From an uncultured Bacteroidales bacterium (GTDB taxonomy: Bacteria; Bacteroidota; Bacteroidia; Bacteroidales; FEN-979): a DNA stretch of 57,351 bases. The stretch's first letter is position 1. Each line of letters starts with the position of its first letter. The notes beneath the pieces were generated by a model that made no database searches, was not told the DNA's origin, and saw only the letters and a list, made by a program, of their open reading frames with translations. Below, one piece after another: positions 9,311 through 19,034 of the stretch. The translations under genes and the position numbers were made by a program. The DNA lies in the NCBI GenBank assembly GCA_903903985.1, contig CAIVAT010000153.1:1-57351 (forward strand), in the 5' to 3' direction.

Positions 9311-11596
9311 ATGCAAAATCAAAATTCTGCTACCGGCTGTCCATTCCGTTCCCTGCTGATTATTCTTTTACTGGGCATCATCCGTTTCGGAAATTCCCAG
9401 GAATTTTCCTCCGGACAACCATTAAAATTCCCCTGGGCCGGGGGTTTGAATTCCTGCCAGTTTTGCGCCATCGATCTCAACAACGACGGGATCAGGGACC
9501 TGCTGATTTTTGACCGGCATGGGAACCGCAGGTTGACTTTCATCAACCACGGTCAGCCTGGTGCGGTCGATTATACATTTGCCCCAGAATACGCGCTCCT
9601 GTTACCCGATCTGCATGACTGGGTGATCACAGCGGATTACAACCACGACGGGAAAATGGATATTTTCACCTATGGGTTGGGAGGAGTGCGGGTTTTCGAA
9701 AACATTTCTGACACCTCGCTCAAATTCAGGCTGATCACCGGCTTGCTGGAGTCATTCTATTATACCGGCAAGGTGGGCATCCTGGTAACCAGTGTAGATT
9801 ACCCGGCCCTGGCCGATATCGACAACGACGGAGACCTTGACCTGCTGACCTTTTTTGGCCTGGGTTCCTGGGTGGAATACCACCAGAACCTGTCGATGGA
9901 AAAGTATGGAAATTCCGACAGTCTTGATTTCAGGCTTGCTGATCCCTGCTGGGGCAAGTTTAAAGAAAGCGAAGGCGGAAACAAAATAACGTTAAATGCC
10001 GATTGCCCATACCTGGATGGCCGATCTGCGATTTACGATTCCCTTTCCCGAAGTCGTCAATCGCGGCATACCGGTTCTACCATGCTTGCCGTCGACCTTA
10101 ACAATGACGGGCTCAAAGACCTGATCCTTGGTGATGTTGATTACCCGGGACTGGTGGCCCTTTTCAATGGCGGCACTTACGACACCGCCAGGATGATCGC
10201 CCAGGATACCGCTTTCCCGGCATATTCAACGCCAGTTCATCTGTTCTCGTTTCCGGCGGTTTCCTTACTGGATGTCGACAACGATGGTCTCCCCGACCTG
10301 CTGGCATCTCCTTTCGATCCAGCCCTTTTCAATTCCGACAATTACAACTGTGTATGGTTCTATAAAAATACCGGTTCGGTCGCACAGCCTCATTTTGAAT
10401 TACAGCCGGAACAACTGTTCAGGAACGAAATGATGGACTTCGGATCAGCATCACATCCGGTGCTTTATGATTTCGATGGTGATGGCCTGCAGGATCTGTT
10501 TGTGGGCAATGACGGGTATTACGCCGGTTCCTATTACGAAAATGCAGTATTGCATTCAGTCTATCGATCAAATATCACCTATTTTCAAAATACCGGCACC
10601 CTTTCTGCTCCCGTATTCCATTTTGTAACAGATGAACTGGCCGGAATTCAAGGGATGGGCTTGCGTGGCGCCTATCCAGCCCTGGGAGACCTCAATGGCG
10701 ACGGGCTCCCCGATCTTCTCGTTGGAAGCAGCGACGGAAAATTGATCTTTTTCAAGAACCAGGGCGGGAGTTCATCCATCCCTGTGTTTGATCCCCCTGT
10801 TCTGAACTGGCAAGGCATTGATGTGGGAGATTACAGTACACCGCAGTTGTTTGATCTTGACAAGGACAATGTCGCTGAACTCATCGTCGGAGAACAAAAC
10901 GGGAACCTGAATCTTTATAAAAATTCAGGAACAGCCGCGAATCCTGTTTTTTCTCTTGTGACAGACAGCCTGGGCAAGGTGAACGTGACCAATTACAATC
11001 TTTCATACAATGGATTCAGCACCCCGTGTTTTTCCAGGATGACGGATGGAACAACTTTCCTCGTCGCAGGATCCGATGAAGGCCGCATCCGTTTATTCAA
11101 AGATATTGATCAAAACCTGGGTGGGAAATTCACCAGTGCTGACACCGTGTTTTCATGGTTTTCTTCAACACCAAACGACACCATCATGGGCTGGCAAACC
11201 TCGCCGGCAATCGGCCATCTCAGCGATGCTGAAGGATTTGACATGATCACCGGTAATTTTTCCGGGGGGTTGAATTACATCACTAAACGGTCCCCCGGCG
11301 AAATCATCCAGGGCATCCCGAAAATAATGCCACAGCAAACCGTCTCCCTGAAAATCTATCCCAACCCTTCCGACCAGCGGGTTACCATTGCTTATCCGGG
11401 ATTCCAAACCAGGAAATCGGGTCTTGCTGGCGGCAAATCATCGGCAAGGGTCAGCATCCACAATGTTTATGGTCAAAAAATCATTGACATCCCTTTCAAT
11501 GGATTGACAACCATCTCTGTTTCAGCCCTTGCGCCCGGAATTTATCTCATCCGGCTGGAAGAATATACCGCCAAACTGATCATCCGCCGGCCCTGA
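9311..11596 (+). CDS. Secreted FG-GAP/VCBS-repeat protein with T9SS sorting domain
   Basis: 761 residues. A Sec signal peptide is visible (hydrophobic LLIILLLGII at 15-24, cleavage probably after GNSQ). The body contains many FG-GAP/VCBS repeats with Ca-binding DxNxDGxxD loops (for example DLNNDGIRD, DIDNDGDLD, DLNNDGLKD, DVDNDGLPD, DFDGDGLQD, DLNGDGLPD), predicting a beta-propeller or integrin-like surface protein. The C-terminus (IYPNPSDQR, IHNVYGQKI, APGIYLIRLEE) is a type A T9SS sorting domain. The gene stands alone, divergent from the signalling cluster. Its first codons (ATGCAAAATCAAAATTC) resemble the A-rich dispersed repeat found elsewhere in the window, so the start may lie in a repeat remnant. 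Substrate or partner unknown. Confidence 0.88.
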   Translation: MQNQNSATGCPFRSLLIILLLGIIRFGNSQEFSSGQPLKFPWAGGLNSCQFCAIDLNNDGIRDLLIFDRHGNRRLTFINHGQPGAVDYTFAPEYALLLPDLHDWVITADYNHDGKMDIFTYGLGGVRVFENISDTSLKFRLITGLLESFYYTGKVGILVTSVDYPALADIDNDGDLDLLTFFGLGSWVEYHQNLSMEKYGNSDSLDFRLADPCWGKFKESEGGNKITLNADCPYLDGRSAIYDSLSRSRQSRHTGSTMLAVDLNNDGLKDLILGDVDYPGLVALFNGGTYDTARMIAQDTAFPAYSTPVHLFSFPAVSLLDVDNDGLPDLLASPFDPALFNSDNYNCVWFYKNTGSVAQPHFELQPEQLFRNEMMDFGSASHPVLYDFDGDGLQDLFVGNDGYYAGSYYENAVLHSVYRSNITYFQNTGTLSAPVFHFVTDELAGIQGMGLRGAYPALGDLNGDGLPDLLVGSSDGKLIFFKNQGGSSSIPVFDPPVLNWQGIDVGDYSTPQLFDLDKDNVAELIVGEQNGNLNLYKNSGTAANPVFSLVTDSLGKVNVTNYNLSYNGFSTPCFSRMTDGTTFLVAGSDEGRIRLFKDIDQNLGGKFTSADTVFSWFSSTPNDTIMGWQTSPAIGHLSDAEGFDMITGNFSGGLNYITKRSPGEIIQGIPKIMPQQTVSLKIYPNPSDQRVTIAYPGFQTRKSGLAGGKSSARVSIHNVYGQKIIDIPFNGLTTISVSALAPGIYLIRLEEYTAKLIIRRP

Positions 11597-11692
11597 TCAC
11601 CTTTTATTTCCCTGGATTACTCCTGCTGAGATTCATCATCACCCCGACAAACCCGGTGCCTTGCCTGTCCGGTTTTCCGCCTTTCTTTTCCC

Positions 11693-11754
11693 TTAATAAC
11701 CGCCTCCATTAAAAAAAAGTTATTAACAGTGGAGGGAAGTGGAGGAAAGTGGAG
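11693..11754 (+). promoter_or_regulatory. MraZ-type operator upstream of the dcw operon
   Basis: GTGGAG occurs three times as direct repeats at 11729-11734, 11739-11744 and 11749-11754, exactly 10 bp apart, as expected for the phased repeats bound by ring-shaped MraZ. An inverted CCTCCA lies at 11703-11708. TTAATAAC (11693-11700) and GTTATTAA (11719-11726) form a perfect 8-bp inverted repeat just upstream. TATATTTA at 11765-11772 is a 7-of-8 match to a -7 box. Confidence 0.75.
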
Positions 11755-11783
11755 ATTTATTATCTATATTTACACTCGAAAAA

Positions 11784-12275
11784 ATGATGCAGATGTCGGC
11801 AACAAACTTGATCGGTGAATTTGAATGCAGGCTTGATGACAAAAGCCGCATCATTCTTCCGTCTGCGCTAAAAAAACAGATCAGCCCGGAAGCCCACGAT
11901 AAGTTCGTTATCAACCGTGGATTCGAAGGGTGTCTCGTACTCTACCCGCAGAATGTCTGGGAGGAAACAACCGCCAGGATGAACAAGCTGAACCTTTTCG
12001 TAAAAGACCACCGGCGGTTTGTACGCGCATTCAACAACGGGGCTACCCCGTTATCACTCGATAGCCAGAACAGGCTGCTATTGCCGAAGCCATTGCTGGA
12101 TTATGCCGCTATTGACAGGGAGATTATTTTGTTTGCCTATTCCGACCGGATTGAGGTATGGAATAAAAAATCCTATCTGGAGCTGGTGTCCAATGAACCC
12201 GGGGATTTTGCACAACTGGCTGAAAAAGTTATGGGGAACTCAAATCTTATCAACACAGGCGATGACATATCATAG
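11784..12275 (+). CDS. mraZ: Transcriptional regulator MraZ
   Basis: About 163 residues from ATG 11784 (ATG 11787 and 11793 are equally possible). The open frame extends upstream to 11739, but that would place the start inside the operator, so it is rejected. Two SpoVT/AbrB-like halves are present (GEFECRLDDKSRIILPSALK and PLSLDSQNRLLLPKPL). MraZ is a DNA-binding repressor of the dcw operon in other bacteria, and the three phased GTGGAG repeats just upstream fit autoregulation. First gene of the dcw operon; it overlaps rsmH by 14 bp. Confidence 0.93.
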   Translation: MMQMSATNLIGEFECRLDDKSRIILPSALKKQISPEAHDKFVINRGFEGCLVLYPQNVWEETTARMNKLNLFVKDHRRFVRAFNNGATPLSLDSQNRLLLPKPLLDYAAIDREIILFAYSDRIEVWNKKSYLELVSNEPGDFAQLAEKVMGNSNLINTGDDIS

Positions 12276-13158
12276 GAGTGTTCTGCTTGATGAGAGTGTA
12301 GAGGCCCTGGCAATCAGGCCCGGAGGCATTTATGTGGATGCCACGTACGGCGGGGGCGGACATGCAAAAGCCATCCTCGGCAAGATGCAGGGAGGAAAGC
12401 TTATCGCATTCGACCAGGATGAGGAGGCCATTGCAAACCGGTTCGATGATCCTCGGTTGATCATGGTCAACAACAACTTCCGTTTCCTCCGGAATTTTTT
12501 GAAACTGCATCATGCGACGCCCGTTGACGGAATCCTTGCCGACCTCGGCATTTCATCACACCAGATCGATCAGCCCGGCCGGGGGTTTTCAACCAGGTTC
12601 GATGGCTTTCTCGACATGCGCATGGACCAAAAGAAAAAGCAGACTGCCAGGGATATTGTCAACCATTACAGCGAGGAGCACCTTGCAAACCTCTTCTTCA
12701 CCTATGGGGAAATCAGGAATTCCAGGAAACTGGCCTCCCGCATCGTGGAGTCCAGAAAAACGAATGCCATAGAAACGACCGGCGAACTCAAAGAAATTGC
12801 GAATACCTGCGCCGAACGCGGCAAAGAGTTCAAATACCAGGCACAGCTCTTCCAGGCACTGCGGATTGAGGTCAACCAGGAGATGGAGTCACTGCGTGAA
12901 TTCCTCGGTCAGGCCACAAAAGCACTCAAACCGGGAGGCAGACTGGTTGTAATCTCCTACCATTCACTGGAAGATAAATTGGTGAAAAACTATTTCCGAT
13001 CCGGGAATTTCGAAGGGAACGTTGAGAAAGACTTTTATGGCAATGTGATTGTCCCGCTGAAAGTGATCACACGAAAAGCAATCGTTCCAAGTGCTGATGA
13101 AATTGAAGAAAACAGCCGTTCCCGTAGTGCAAAACTGAGGGTGGCTGAAAAAATATAA
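12262..13158 (+). CDS. rsmH: 16S rRNA (cytosine1402-N4)-methyltransferase RsmH
   Basis: 298 residues starting at ATG 12262 (MTYHRSVLLDESVEAL), the start that aligns with the family, inside the end of mraZ. The SAM-binding loop is VDATYGGGGHA; further family motifs are DLGISSHQID, GFSTRFDGFLDMRMD, a QALRIEVNQE helix and ISYHSLEDKLVK. It methylates N4 of C1402 in the ribosomal P site. Translation is probably coupled to mraZ through the overlap. Confidence 0.96.
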   Translation: MTYHRSVLLDESVEALAIRPGGIYVDATYGGGGHAKAILGKMQGGKLIAFDQDEEAIANRFDDPRLIMVNNNFRFLRNFLKLHHATPVDGILADLGISSHQIDQPGRGFSTRFDGFLDMRMDQKKKQTARDIVNHYSEEHLANLFFTYGEIRNSRKLASRIVESRKTNAIETTGELKEIANTCAERGKEFKYQAQLFQALRIEVNQEMESLREFLGQATKALKPGGRLVVISYHSLEDKLVKNYFRSGNFEGNVEKDFYGNVIVPLKVITRKAIVPSADEIEENSRSRSAKLRVAEKI

Positions 13159-13160
13159 AG

Positions 13161-13643
13161 TTGAAGGAAAATCTGAAATATAATGATCAGGATCTTGGGG
13201 TAAATAGTCCTCTGACGCCGGGGGATTCCCCGGCGGAAGAGGACTTGGGGTATGAAACTCCCGGGCCCGCAAAAGAGCCGGTCAAACCTGTGAAAAAGGC
13301 CAATAAAAGCCGCAAAGCGGTTCAGGATTTCCTCGGAGGCGACTACCTGTCGAAGGAGTGGGTGACCGGGAACCTGAGCTATATCCTTTATGTAGCGTTT
13401 CTTGCCATGATCTATATCGCCAATACATACTACACGGAAAAAAAATTCAACACGATCGAACGAACCAAAAATGAGCTGAAAGAACTCCGGTACGAATACA
13501 TCACCACCAAATCAGTCCTGATGTTCCAGGGGCGGCAATCAGAAATTTCGAAGCGTGCCGTGATCCAGGGGCTGAAGGAAGCAAAAATGCCGCCATTTAA
13601 AATTCTTTATTCAGGCGAATCTCTTCAATCAAAGAAAAAGTGA
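13161..13643 (+). CDS. ftsL: FtsL-like cell-division protein
   Basis: 160 residues. The only start in frame close to rsmH is TTG 13161, 2 bp after its stop; the next in-frame Met lies inside the membrane helix. Layout: acidic/proline-rich then basic cytoplasmic tail (1-70), one membrane helix (about 72-92, LSYILYVAFLAMIYIANTY) and a periplasmic coiled coil (about 95-140, IERTKNELKELRYEYITTKS). Size, topology and position between rsmH and ftsI identify the FtsL-like protein of Bacteroidota, which would bridge FtsQ/FtsB and FtsW/FtsI. The unusual TTG start and the strong hairpin in codons 16-29 suggest low or controlled translation (inference). Confidence 0.8.
   Translation: MKENLKYNDQDLGVNSPLTPGDSPAEEDLGYETPGPAKEPVKPVKKANKSRKAVQDFLGGDYLSKEWVTGNLSYILYVAFLAMIYIANTYYTEKKFNTIERTKNELKELRYEYITTKSVLMFQGRQSEISKRAVIQGLKEAKMPPFKILYSGESLQSKKK
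13206..13245 (+). other. Strong hairpin inside the 5' coding region of ftsL
   Basis: AGTCCTCT (13206-13213) pairs with AGAGGACT (13238-13245), and GCCGGGG (13217-13223) pairs with CCCCGGC (13228-13234) around a GATT loop, with a 3x3 internal loop between the stems. It lies 45 nt after the TTG start of ftsL. Confidence 0.7.
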
Positions 13644-13647
13644 GGAA

Positions 13648-15744
13648 ATGAAAGAGATCAAAAAAGGCATATTGATCCGTGTTTACCTGGTTTATCTGGG
13701 CGTTTTGCTTTTCGGGGTGTTCATTATTGCCAGGGTAGTGATGATCCAGCAATTTGAAAAGAAAGAATTCATGGAAATGGCTAAAAAACAGGAGATCCAC
13801 CTGTTCGAAACAGTGGCGATCCGCGGCAATATCCTTGCCGACGATGGCAGCCTGCTCGCCGTTTCAGTTCCTATTTTCGAAGTGCGCATGGATGTAATGA
13901 CCGATTCCATCACCGATGAGATATTCCGTAACAACGTTGATTCCCTTGCTGTAAGTCTTTCACGGCTGTTTAAAGACCGTACCCCGTCATCCTACCGGGA
14001 CATGCTCTGGGAAGGCAGGAGAAACCATATCCGCTACATGCTGATCCAGCGTGATGTTACCTATCCCGACCTGAACAAAATGCGGCATTTCCCGATCTTC
14101 AAACGTGGAAAGTTCAAAGGCGGGTTGATCGTCATTCCTCAGTATGAACGTGAACTGCCATACAAATCACTCGCACGGCGCATCATCGGCTATGAAAGCG
14201 GTGAAGGGACAAATAAAGTGTATGTCGGCCTGGAAGGATCCTTTACGAAAAACCTGCAGGGTGTCAACGGACAGCGGCTCATGCGCCGGATTGGCGGGCA
14301 GGCCTGGGTGCCTGTGGATCCGGAAAGCGAGGTAGAACCTCAAAACGGCAACGACATCATCACCACCCTTGATGTGAACCTGCAGGATTTGGCGGAATCA
14401 TCCCTTCGCAAAGAACTCATTGCCGACAGCGCCGATCATGGATGCGTGATCCTGATGGAGGTGAAAACAGGTTACCTGAGGGCCATGGCCAACCTTGGCC
14501 TGACAAAGAAAGGAACCTACGAGGAGATTTTCAACTATGCGATCGGCGAAAGCCAGGAAACCGGTTCAACATTTAAACTGGCATCATTCCTGGTTGCACT
14601 TGATGACCATAAAATCAATCTGACCACGCCAGTCAATTGTTCCGGCGGTATTACCTATTATTCCGGCCGTAAAATGGAGGACTCCCACCATGGTCTCGGC
14701 TTACTCACAGCCTTGCAGGTATTCGAGAAATCATCGAATGTGGGAACTTCCCGGATGATTTACACTTACTATGCAGATTCGGCCCAGAATTATATTGACG
14801 GCCTTTACCGCATCGGCATCAACCGTCCGTTGGGACTGCAGATTGCCGGAGAAGGAAGGCCTTATATTAAAACCACCAAAAGCAAATACTGGTCGGCGCT
14901 TTCTTTGCCATGGATGTCGATCGGCTACGAAATAGCACTGGCTCCGATTCATCTCCTTTCCCTTTACAATGCCGTGGCAAATAACGGGGTGATGGTGAAG
15001 CCGCTCTTTGTCAGGGAAATCCGGAAAAACGGCCAGCTGGTTCAGCGGTTCAAGCCTGTTGTGATCAACCCGCAGATCGTTTCTCCCTGGGCCATTCAAC
15101 AGGCAAAACTGTTGCTCGAAGGGGTCGTTACGGAAGGTACCGGAGCGAGCATCAAATCACCTAATTACAAAATCGCCGGGAAAACAGGTACCTGCCAGAT
15201 TGCTGCAGGAAACAAAGGATATCGCCAGGGAACCAAGCAGGTTCAGTATAAAGGTTCGTTCGTAGGATATTTTCCCGCCGATGATCCAAAATACTCCCTG
15301 ATCGTGGTCATTGTCAATCCAAGAAAGGGCAAGTATTATGGCGGAGCCGTAGCCGCACCTGTTTTCCGTGAATTATCCGACAAACTTTACGCAATACGGC
15401 CCGACATCCTCATCCCGCTGCCCGTCGATACAACTTCCTCACCCTTTCCCATCGCCCAGTCTGGCCAGGTGAAAGACCTTTCACAGGTGTATTCCGGCCT
15501 CGGAATGCCGGTACACCAGACAGCCGGACCATCCATTGTAAAAGGGACCATGCCCGATGTGGGTGGAATGGGATTGAAAGATGCACTTTACCTGTTGGAA
15601 CAACAAGGATTGAATGTGCTGGTGAATGGCAAGGGAACCGTGGTGAAGCAATCCATCGCCCCGGGAATGCAGATATCCAAAGGGATGCCTGTTGTTATTG
15701 AACTGAAACTCAGATTGGATAAACCAAAAACCCAGGCAGGATGA
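13648..15744 (+). CDS. ftsI: Septal peptidoglycan transpeptidase FtsI (PBP3-type) with PASTA domain
   Basis: 698 residues. N-terminal membrane anchor (about 10-30), a dimerisation/pedestal domain (IRGNILADDGSLLAVSV), and a penicillin-binding transpeptidase domain with the three catalytic motifs STFK (nucleophile Ser), SSN and KTGT (AGKTGTCQIA). A C-terminal PASTA-like domain (about 630-692, MPDVGGMGLKDALYLL) is present, as is common in Bacteroidota FtsI. It cross-links septal peptidoglycan with FtsW. It starts 4 bp after ftsL and overlaps murE by 4 bp. Confidence 0.95.
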   Translation: MKEIKKGILIRVYLVYLGVLLFGVFIIARVVMIQQFEKKEFMEMAKKQEIHLFETVAIRGNILADDGSLLAVSVPIFEVRMDVMTDSITDEIFRNNVDSLAVSLSRLFKDRTPSSYRDMLWEGRRNHIRYMLIQRDVTYPDLNKMRHFPIFKRGKFKGGLIVIPQYERELPYKSLARRIIGYESGEGTNKVYVGLEGSFTKNLQGVNGQRLMRRIGGQAWVPVDPESEVEPQNGNDIITTLDVNLQDLAESSLRKELIADSADHGCVILMEVKTGYLRAMANLGLTKKGTYEEIFNYAIGESQETGSTFKLASFLVALDDHKINLTTPVNCSGGITYYSGRKMEDSHHGLGLLTALQVFEKSSNVGTSRMIYTYYADSAQNYIDGLYRIGINRPLGLQIAGEGRPYIKTTKSKYWSALSLPWMSIGYEIALAPIHLLSLYNAVANNGVMVKPLFVREIRKNGQLVQRFKPVVINPQIVSPWAIQQAKLLLEGVVTEGTGASIKSPNYKIAGKTGTCQIAAGNKGYRQGTKQVQYKGSFVGYFPADDPKYSLIVVIVNPRKGKYYGGAVAAPVFRELSDKLYAIRPDILIPLPVDTTSSPFPIAQSGQVKDLSQVYSGLGMPVHQTAGPSIVKGTMPDVGGMGLKDALYLLEQQGLNVLVNGKGTVVKQSIAPGMQISKGMPVVIELKLRLDKPKTQAG

Positions 15745-17210
15745 TGCTCAGTGACCTCATTGGCAAAGACCTGGTTACCGGGATCACCGGCAGAACCGAT
15801 ATTCCCATCAGCGGGATACAGTTCGACTCACGCAGGGTCATGCCCGGAAATATGTTCTTTGCCGTTCGGGGAACAACTTCCGATGGACATGAATTCATCG
15901 GTACAGCTATTGAAAAAGGGGCCGTTGCGGTCGTTTGCGAACAACTGCCTTCTGAAATCCAGGATGGGATCACCTTTGTGTTAACCGATGACAGCAAGAA
16001 AGCACTGGGGGTGATTGCCTCCAGGTTCTTCGGTGATCCTTCAGAAAAACTGAAACTGATCGGCATCACGGGTACCAACGGAAAAACCACTACGGCCACG
16101 CTCCTCTACAGGCTGTTTTTCGAACTCGGGTTCGGCTCAGGCCTGATCTCCACCATACAGAATAAAGTGAACCAGACTGATGTTCCCGCAACACATACCA
16201 CCCCCGATCCGGTACAGCTCAACGAATTGCTTGCCAACATGGTGAAGGAGGGTTGTGAATACTGTTTCATGGAGGTCTCTTCACATGCAGCAGATCAGCA
16301 ACGGATAGCAGGACTGACATTCTCCGGGGGCATTTTCACCAACCTTACCCACGACCACCTCGATTATCACAAAACATTTGATGCCTATTTGCAGGCAAAG
16401 AAATCTTTTTTCGACCATCTTCCGGCGTCAGCCTTTGCGCTGGTGAACAAAGATGATAAAAATGGCCGGGTGATGGTCCAAAACACTTCAGCAACCAGGT
16501 ACACCTACAGCCTGCAGTCAATGGCAGATTATCGCTGCAGGATTCTTGAAAACCAGTTCCATGGAATGCATTTGGTCATCGATGGACAGCAAGCGTGGTT
16601 CAAACTCATCGGGACGTTCAATGCCTACAACCTGCTTAGCGTATATGCTGCAGCGTTATTGCTGGGACAGGATAAAACAGAAGTACTCACCCATCTCAGC
16701 CGGATGGAACCTGTTTCCGGCCGCTTTAATTATGTGGTATCGGCATCCGATGTCACAGGCATTGTCGATTATGCCCACACGCCGGATGCGCTGAAAAACG
16801 TACTGGAAACCATCCATGAAATCCGTGCCCATCACGAACAACTGATCACGGTGGTTGGCGCCGGGGGAAACCGTGATGCGACAAAACGGCCTATCATGGC
16901 AAAGATTGCGGCCAACCTCAGCGACCGGGTGATCCTTACCTCCGATAATCCACGCAATGAAGATCCACAGGCCATCCTGGATGAAATGCGATCAGGGGTG
17001 GAACTGCATCATGCCAGCAAGATACTCGTCATCGTAAACCGCCTGGAAGCCATTAAAACTGCCTGTGCCCTTGCCAAGCCCGGCGACATCATCCTTGTTG
17101 CCGGGAAAGGGCATGAAAACTACCAGGAAATCAACGGAATCAGGCACCATTTTGACGACAAAGAGGTGCTTCGGGAAATATTCGGAAACGAAAACAAAGT
17201 AAACAGATAA
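15741..17210 (+). CDS. murE: UDP-MurNAc-L-Ala-D-Glu:meso-diaminopimelate ligase MurE
   Basis: 489 residues, start ATG 15741 overlapping the ftsI stop (ATG 15744 also possible). Mur ligase order: N-terminal UDP-binding domain, central ATPase domain with [15 protein letters not shown] (about 110), [11 protein letters not shown], and the C-terminal domain with [14 protein letters not shown] and DNPRNEDP. The DNPR motif is typical of enzymes that add meso-diaminopimelate rather than lysine, so the peptidoglycan is predicted to be DAP-type. Cytoplasmic step before MurF. Confidence 0.95.
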   Translation: MMLSDLIGKDLVTGITGRTDIPISGIQFDSRRVMPGNMFFAVRGTTSDGHEFIGTAIEKGAVAVVCEQLPSEIQDGITFVLTDDSKKALGVIASRFFGDPSEKLKLIGITGTNGKTTTATLLYRLFFELGFGSGLISTIQNKVNQTDVPATHTTPDPVQLNELLANMVKEGCEYCFMEVSSHAADQQRIAGLTFSGGIFTNLTHDHLDYHKTFDAYLQAKKSFFDHLPASAFALVNKDDKNGRVMVQNTSATRYTYSLQSMADYRCRILENQFHGMHLVIDGQQAWFKLIGTFNAYNLLSVYAAALLLGQDKTEVLTHLSRMEPVSGRFNYVVSASDVTGIVDYAHTPDALKNVLETIHEIRAHHEQLITVVGAGGNRDATKRPIMAKIAANLSDRVILTSDNPRNEDPQAILDEMRSGVELHHASKILVIVNRLEAIKTACALAKPGDIILVAGKGHENYQEINGIRHHFDDKEVLREIFGNENKVNR

Positions 17211-17214
17211 GCCC

Positions 17215-18468
17215 ATGTTATACTCTCTTTTCAAGTGGCTGCATGAATCATTCAACATCCCAGGAACGGGAGTGTTTCAATACATTTCATTCCGGGCAGC
17301 TGCGGCGCTCATCACCTCTCTTTTCATTTCGATGATCATCGGCAAAAGGCTTATTGACTACCTGCGTGCGAAACAGGTCGGTGAAACAGTGCGCGACCTC
17401 GGGCTTGAAGGACAGACCATGAAACAGGGAACTCCGACCATGGGCGGGCTCATCATCCTGGCGGCGATCCTGGTCCCGTCACTGCTGTTTGCCAGGCTGA
17501 ACAACATGTATATCATCCTGGTTTTGATTGCCACCGTATGGCTGGGTTTTATCGGATTTCTCGATGACTATATCAAGGTATTCAAGAAAGACAAAAAGGG
17601 GTTGCCGGGAAAATTAAAAATCCTGGGGCAGATCGGGCTGGGGCTGATTGTCGGGCTCACCATGTACTTCAATGATAACATTGTGATCAAGGAGCGGGTG
17701 CGGCAATCGGCTTATGTTCCCACAACGGATGTTTTCGCAATGGAATCAACCACGGATAAAAGCAAGATCTTTTCCAAAACCACCACGAAATCCACAAAAA
17801 CGACCATCCCATTTGTAAAGAACAACGAGTTTGACTATAGTTCGCTGGTTTCCTGGATGGGTGAAGGGGCGAAAAAATGGACATGGCTTGTCTTTATTCC
17901 CATCGTGATCTTTATCATCATTGCAGTGTCCAACGGGGCCAATCTCACGGATGGTTTAGACGGCCTGGCCACCGGGTCGTCAGCAATCATCGGGCTCACA
18001 CTTGGAGTGCTGGCCTATGTTTCCGGCAACAGCATTTTTGCCAACTATTTGAATATCATGTATATTCCAAATACAGGGGAATTAACTATTTATATCTCGG
18101 CTTTCGTGGGAGCATGCATCGGGTTTCTCTGGTATAACTCCTATCCGGCCCAGGTTTTCATGGGAGATACCGGAAGCCTCGCCCTTGGCGGGATCATTGC
18201 CGTATTCGCCATCATGATCAGAAAAGAGATCCTCATCCCGATTTTCTGTGGGGTTTTCCTTGCCGAAACCCTCTCGGTGGTGATGCAGGTCAGCTGGTTT
18301 AAATATACAAGACACAAGTATGGTGAGGGACGAAGGATCTTCAAAATGTCTCCCCTTCATCATCATTTTCAGAAACTGGGCTACCATGAATCAAAGATCG
18401 TGATGCGATTTCTGATTGTTGGCATCATGTTGGCCGTTTTAACCATTGTCACACTCAAACTAAGATAG
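17215..18468 (+). CDS. mraY: Phospho-MurNAc-pentapeptide transferase MraY
   Basis: 417 residues with about ten membrane helices. It transfers phospho-MurNAc-pentapeptide to undecaprenyl phosphate, making lipid I. Family motifs: [24 protein letters not shown], the catalytic [22 protein letters not shown] and the HHHFQKLG loop. A Ser/Thr/Lys-rich loop (about residues 165-215) lengthens the protein beyond the ~360 residues of E. coli MraY; long versions are usual in Bacteroidota. It begins 4 bp after murE. Confidence 0.95.
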   Translation: MLYSLFKWLHESFNIPGTGVFQYISFRAAAALITSLFISMIIGKRLIDYLRAKQVGETVRDLGLEGQTMKQGTPTMGGLIILAAILVPSLLFARLNNMYIILVLIATVWLGFIGFLDDYIKVFKKDKKGLPGKLKILGQIGLGLIVGLTMYFNDNIVIKERVRQSAYVPTTDVFAMESTTDKSKIFSKTTTKSTKTTIPFVKNNEFDYSSLVSWMGEGAKKWTWLVFIPIVIFIIIAVSNGANLTDGLDGLATGSSAIIGLTLGVLAYVSGNSIFANYLNIMYIPNTGELTIYISAFVGACIGFLWYNSYPAQVFMGDTGSLALGGIIAVFAIMIRKEILIPIFCGVFLAETLSVVMQVSWFKYTRHKYGEGRRIFKMSPLHHHFQKLGYHESKIVMRFLIVGIMLAVLTIVTLKLR

Positions 18469-18473
18469 AACCC

Positions 18474-19022
18474 ATGACATTTGAAACATTAGCCAATCAG
18501 GGACAAACTGCATTGTACGGTTCACTGGTCTCCTCCATCGGTCCGAAAATCCGTGAAATCCGCAAAGCTGCCATCAAAGAAAGCTTATGTGGTTTTCAGC
18601 AGGTAGAGCATCGTATGGAGACGGTTGCCCTTATCAAAGGCATGGAGTTTATCAATGATTCCAAATCATCAACACTCAATTCGACCTGGTTTGCCCTTGA
18701 AAGCACATCGAGACCGATCATCTGGATCCTGGGCGGTGTGGAATGCGGAAACGATTATACAACCCTGCGCCATCTTGTACGAACCAAAGTAATAGGTATC
18801 GTTTGCCTGGGATTGGATACCGCCCGCATTCACGATGCGTTTGAAGAACTCGACATCCCGATGATCGATGCCTTGTCGATGGATGAAGCCGTACAGGCCG
18901 CCTATTACTCAGGAAGCAGTGGGGATGCGGTTCTCCTTTCCCCCGCCTGTCCATCCTTCGATCTTTATGACAACTATGAAGAACGCGGCAACGCATTCCG
19001 CAAAGCCGTTAAAAATTTATAA
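18474..19022 (+). CDS. murD: MurD remnant: C-terminal Mur-ligase domain only
   Basis: 182 residues against about 440-450 for complete MurD. The whole frame matches the C-terminal domain (IREIRKAAIKESL, VEHRMETVALIKGMEFINDS, STWFALES, GNDY, LLSPACPSFDLYDNYEERGN). The UDP-binding domain and central ATPase domain with its GTNGKT loop are absent, and only 5 bp separate this ATG from the mraY stop. Several positions conserved in MurD are changed: GKHN is GQTA, DSKATN is DSKSST, and the Lys of the GGxxKGxD motif is Cys (GGVECGND). The last two changes hit positions that contact D-Glu in E. coli MurD. It cannot ligate D-Glu by itself; a complete murD must exist elsewhere. The intact frame could mean a kept accessory role, a recent deletion or an assembly error. 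Confidence 0.85.
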   Translation: MTFETLANQGQTALYGSLVSSIGPKIREIRKAAIKESLCGFQQVEHRMETVALIKGMEFINDSKSSTLNSTWFALESTSRPIIWILGGVECGNDYTTLRHLVRTKVIGIVCLGLDTARIHDAFEELDIPMIDALSMDEAVQAAYYSGSSGDAVLLSPACPSFDLYDNYEERGNAFRKAVKNL

Positions 19023-19034
19023 GACTCTACCCAT

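Noticed and set aside
11739..11783. Longer MraZ starting at ATG 11739
   Set aside because: That start lies within the phased GTGGAG operator, upstream of the likely -7 box, and the extra residues do not fit the family.
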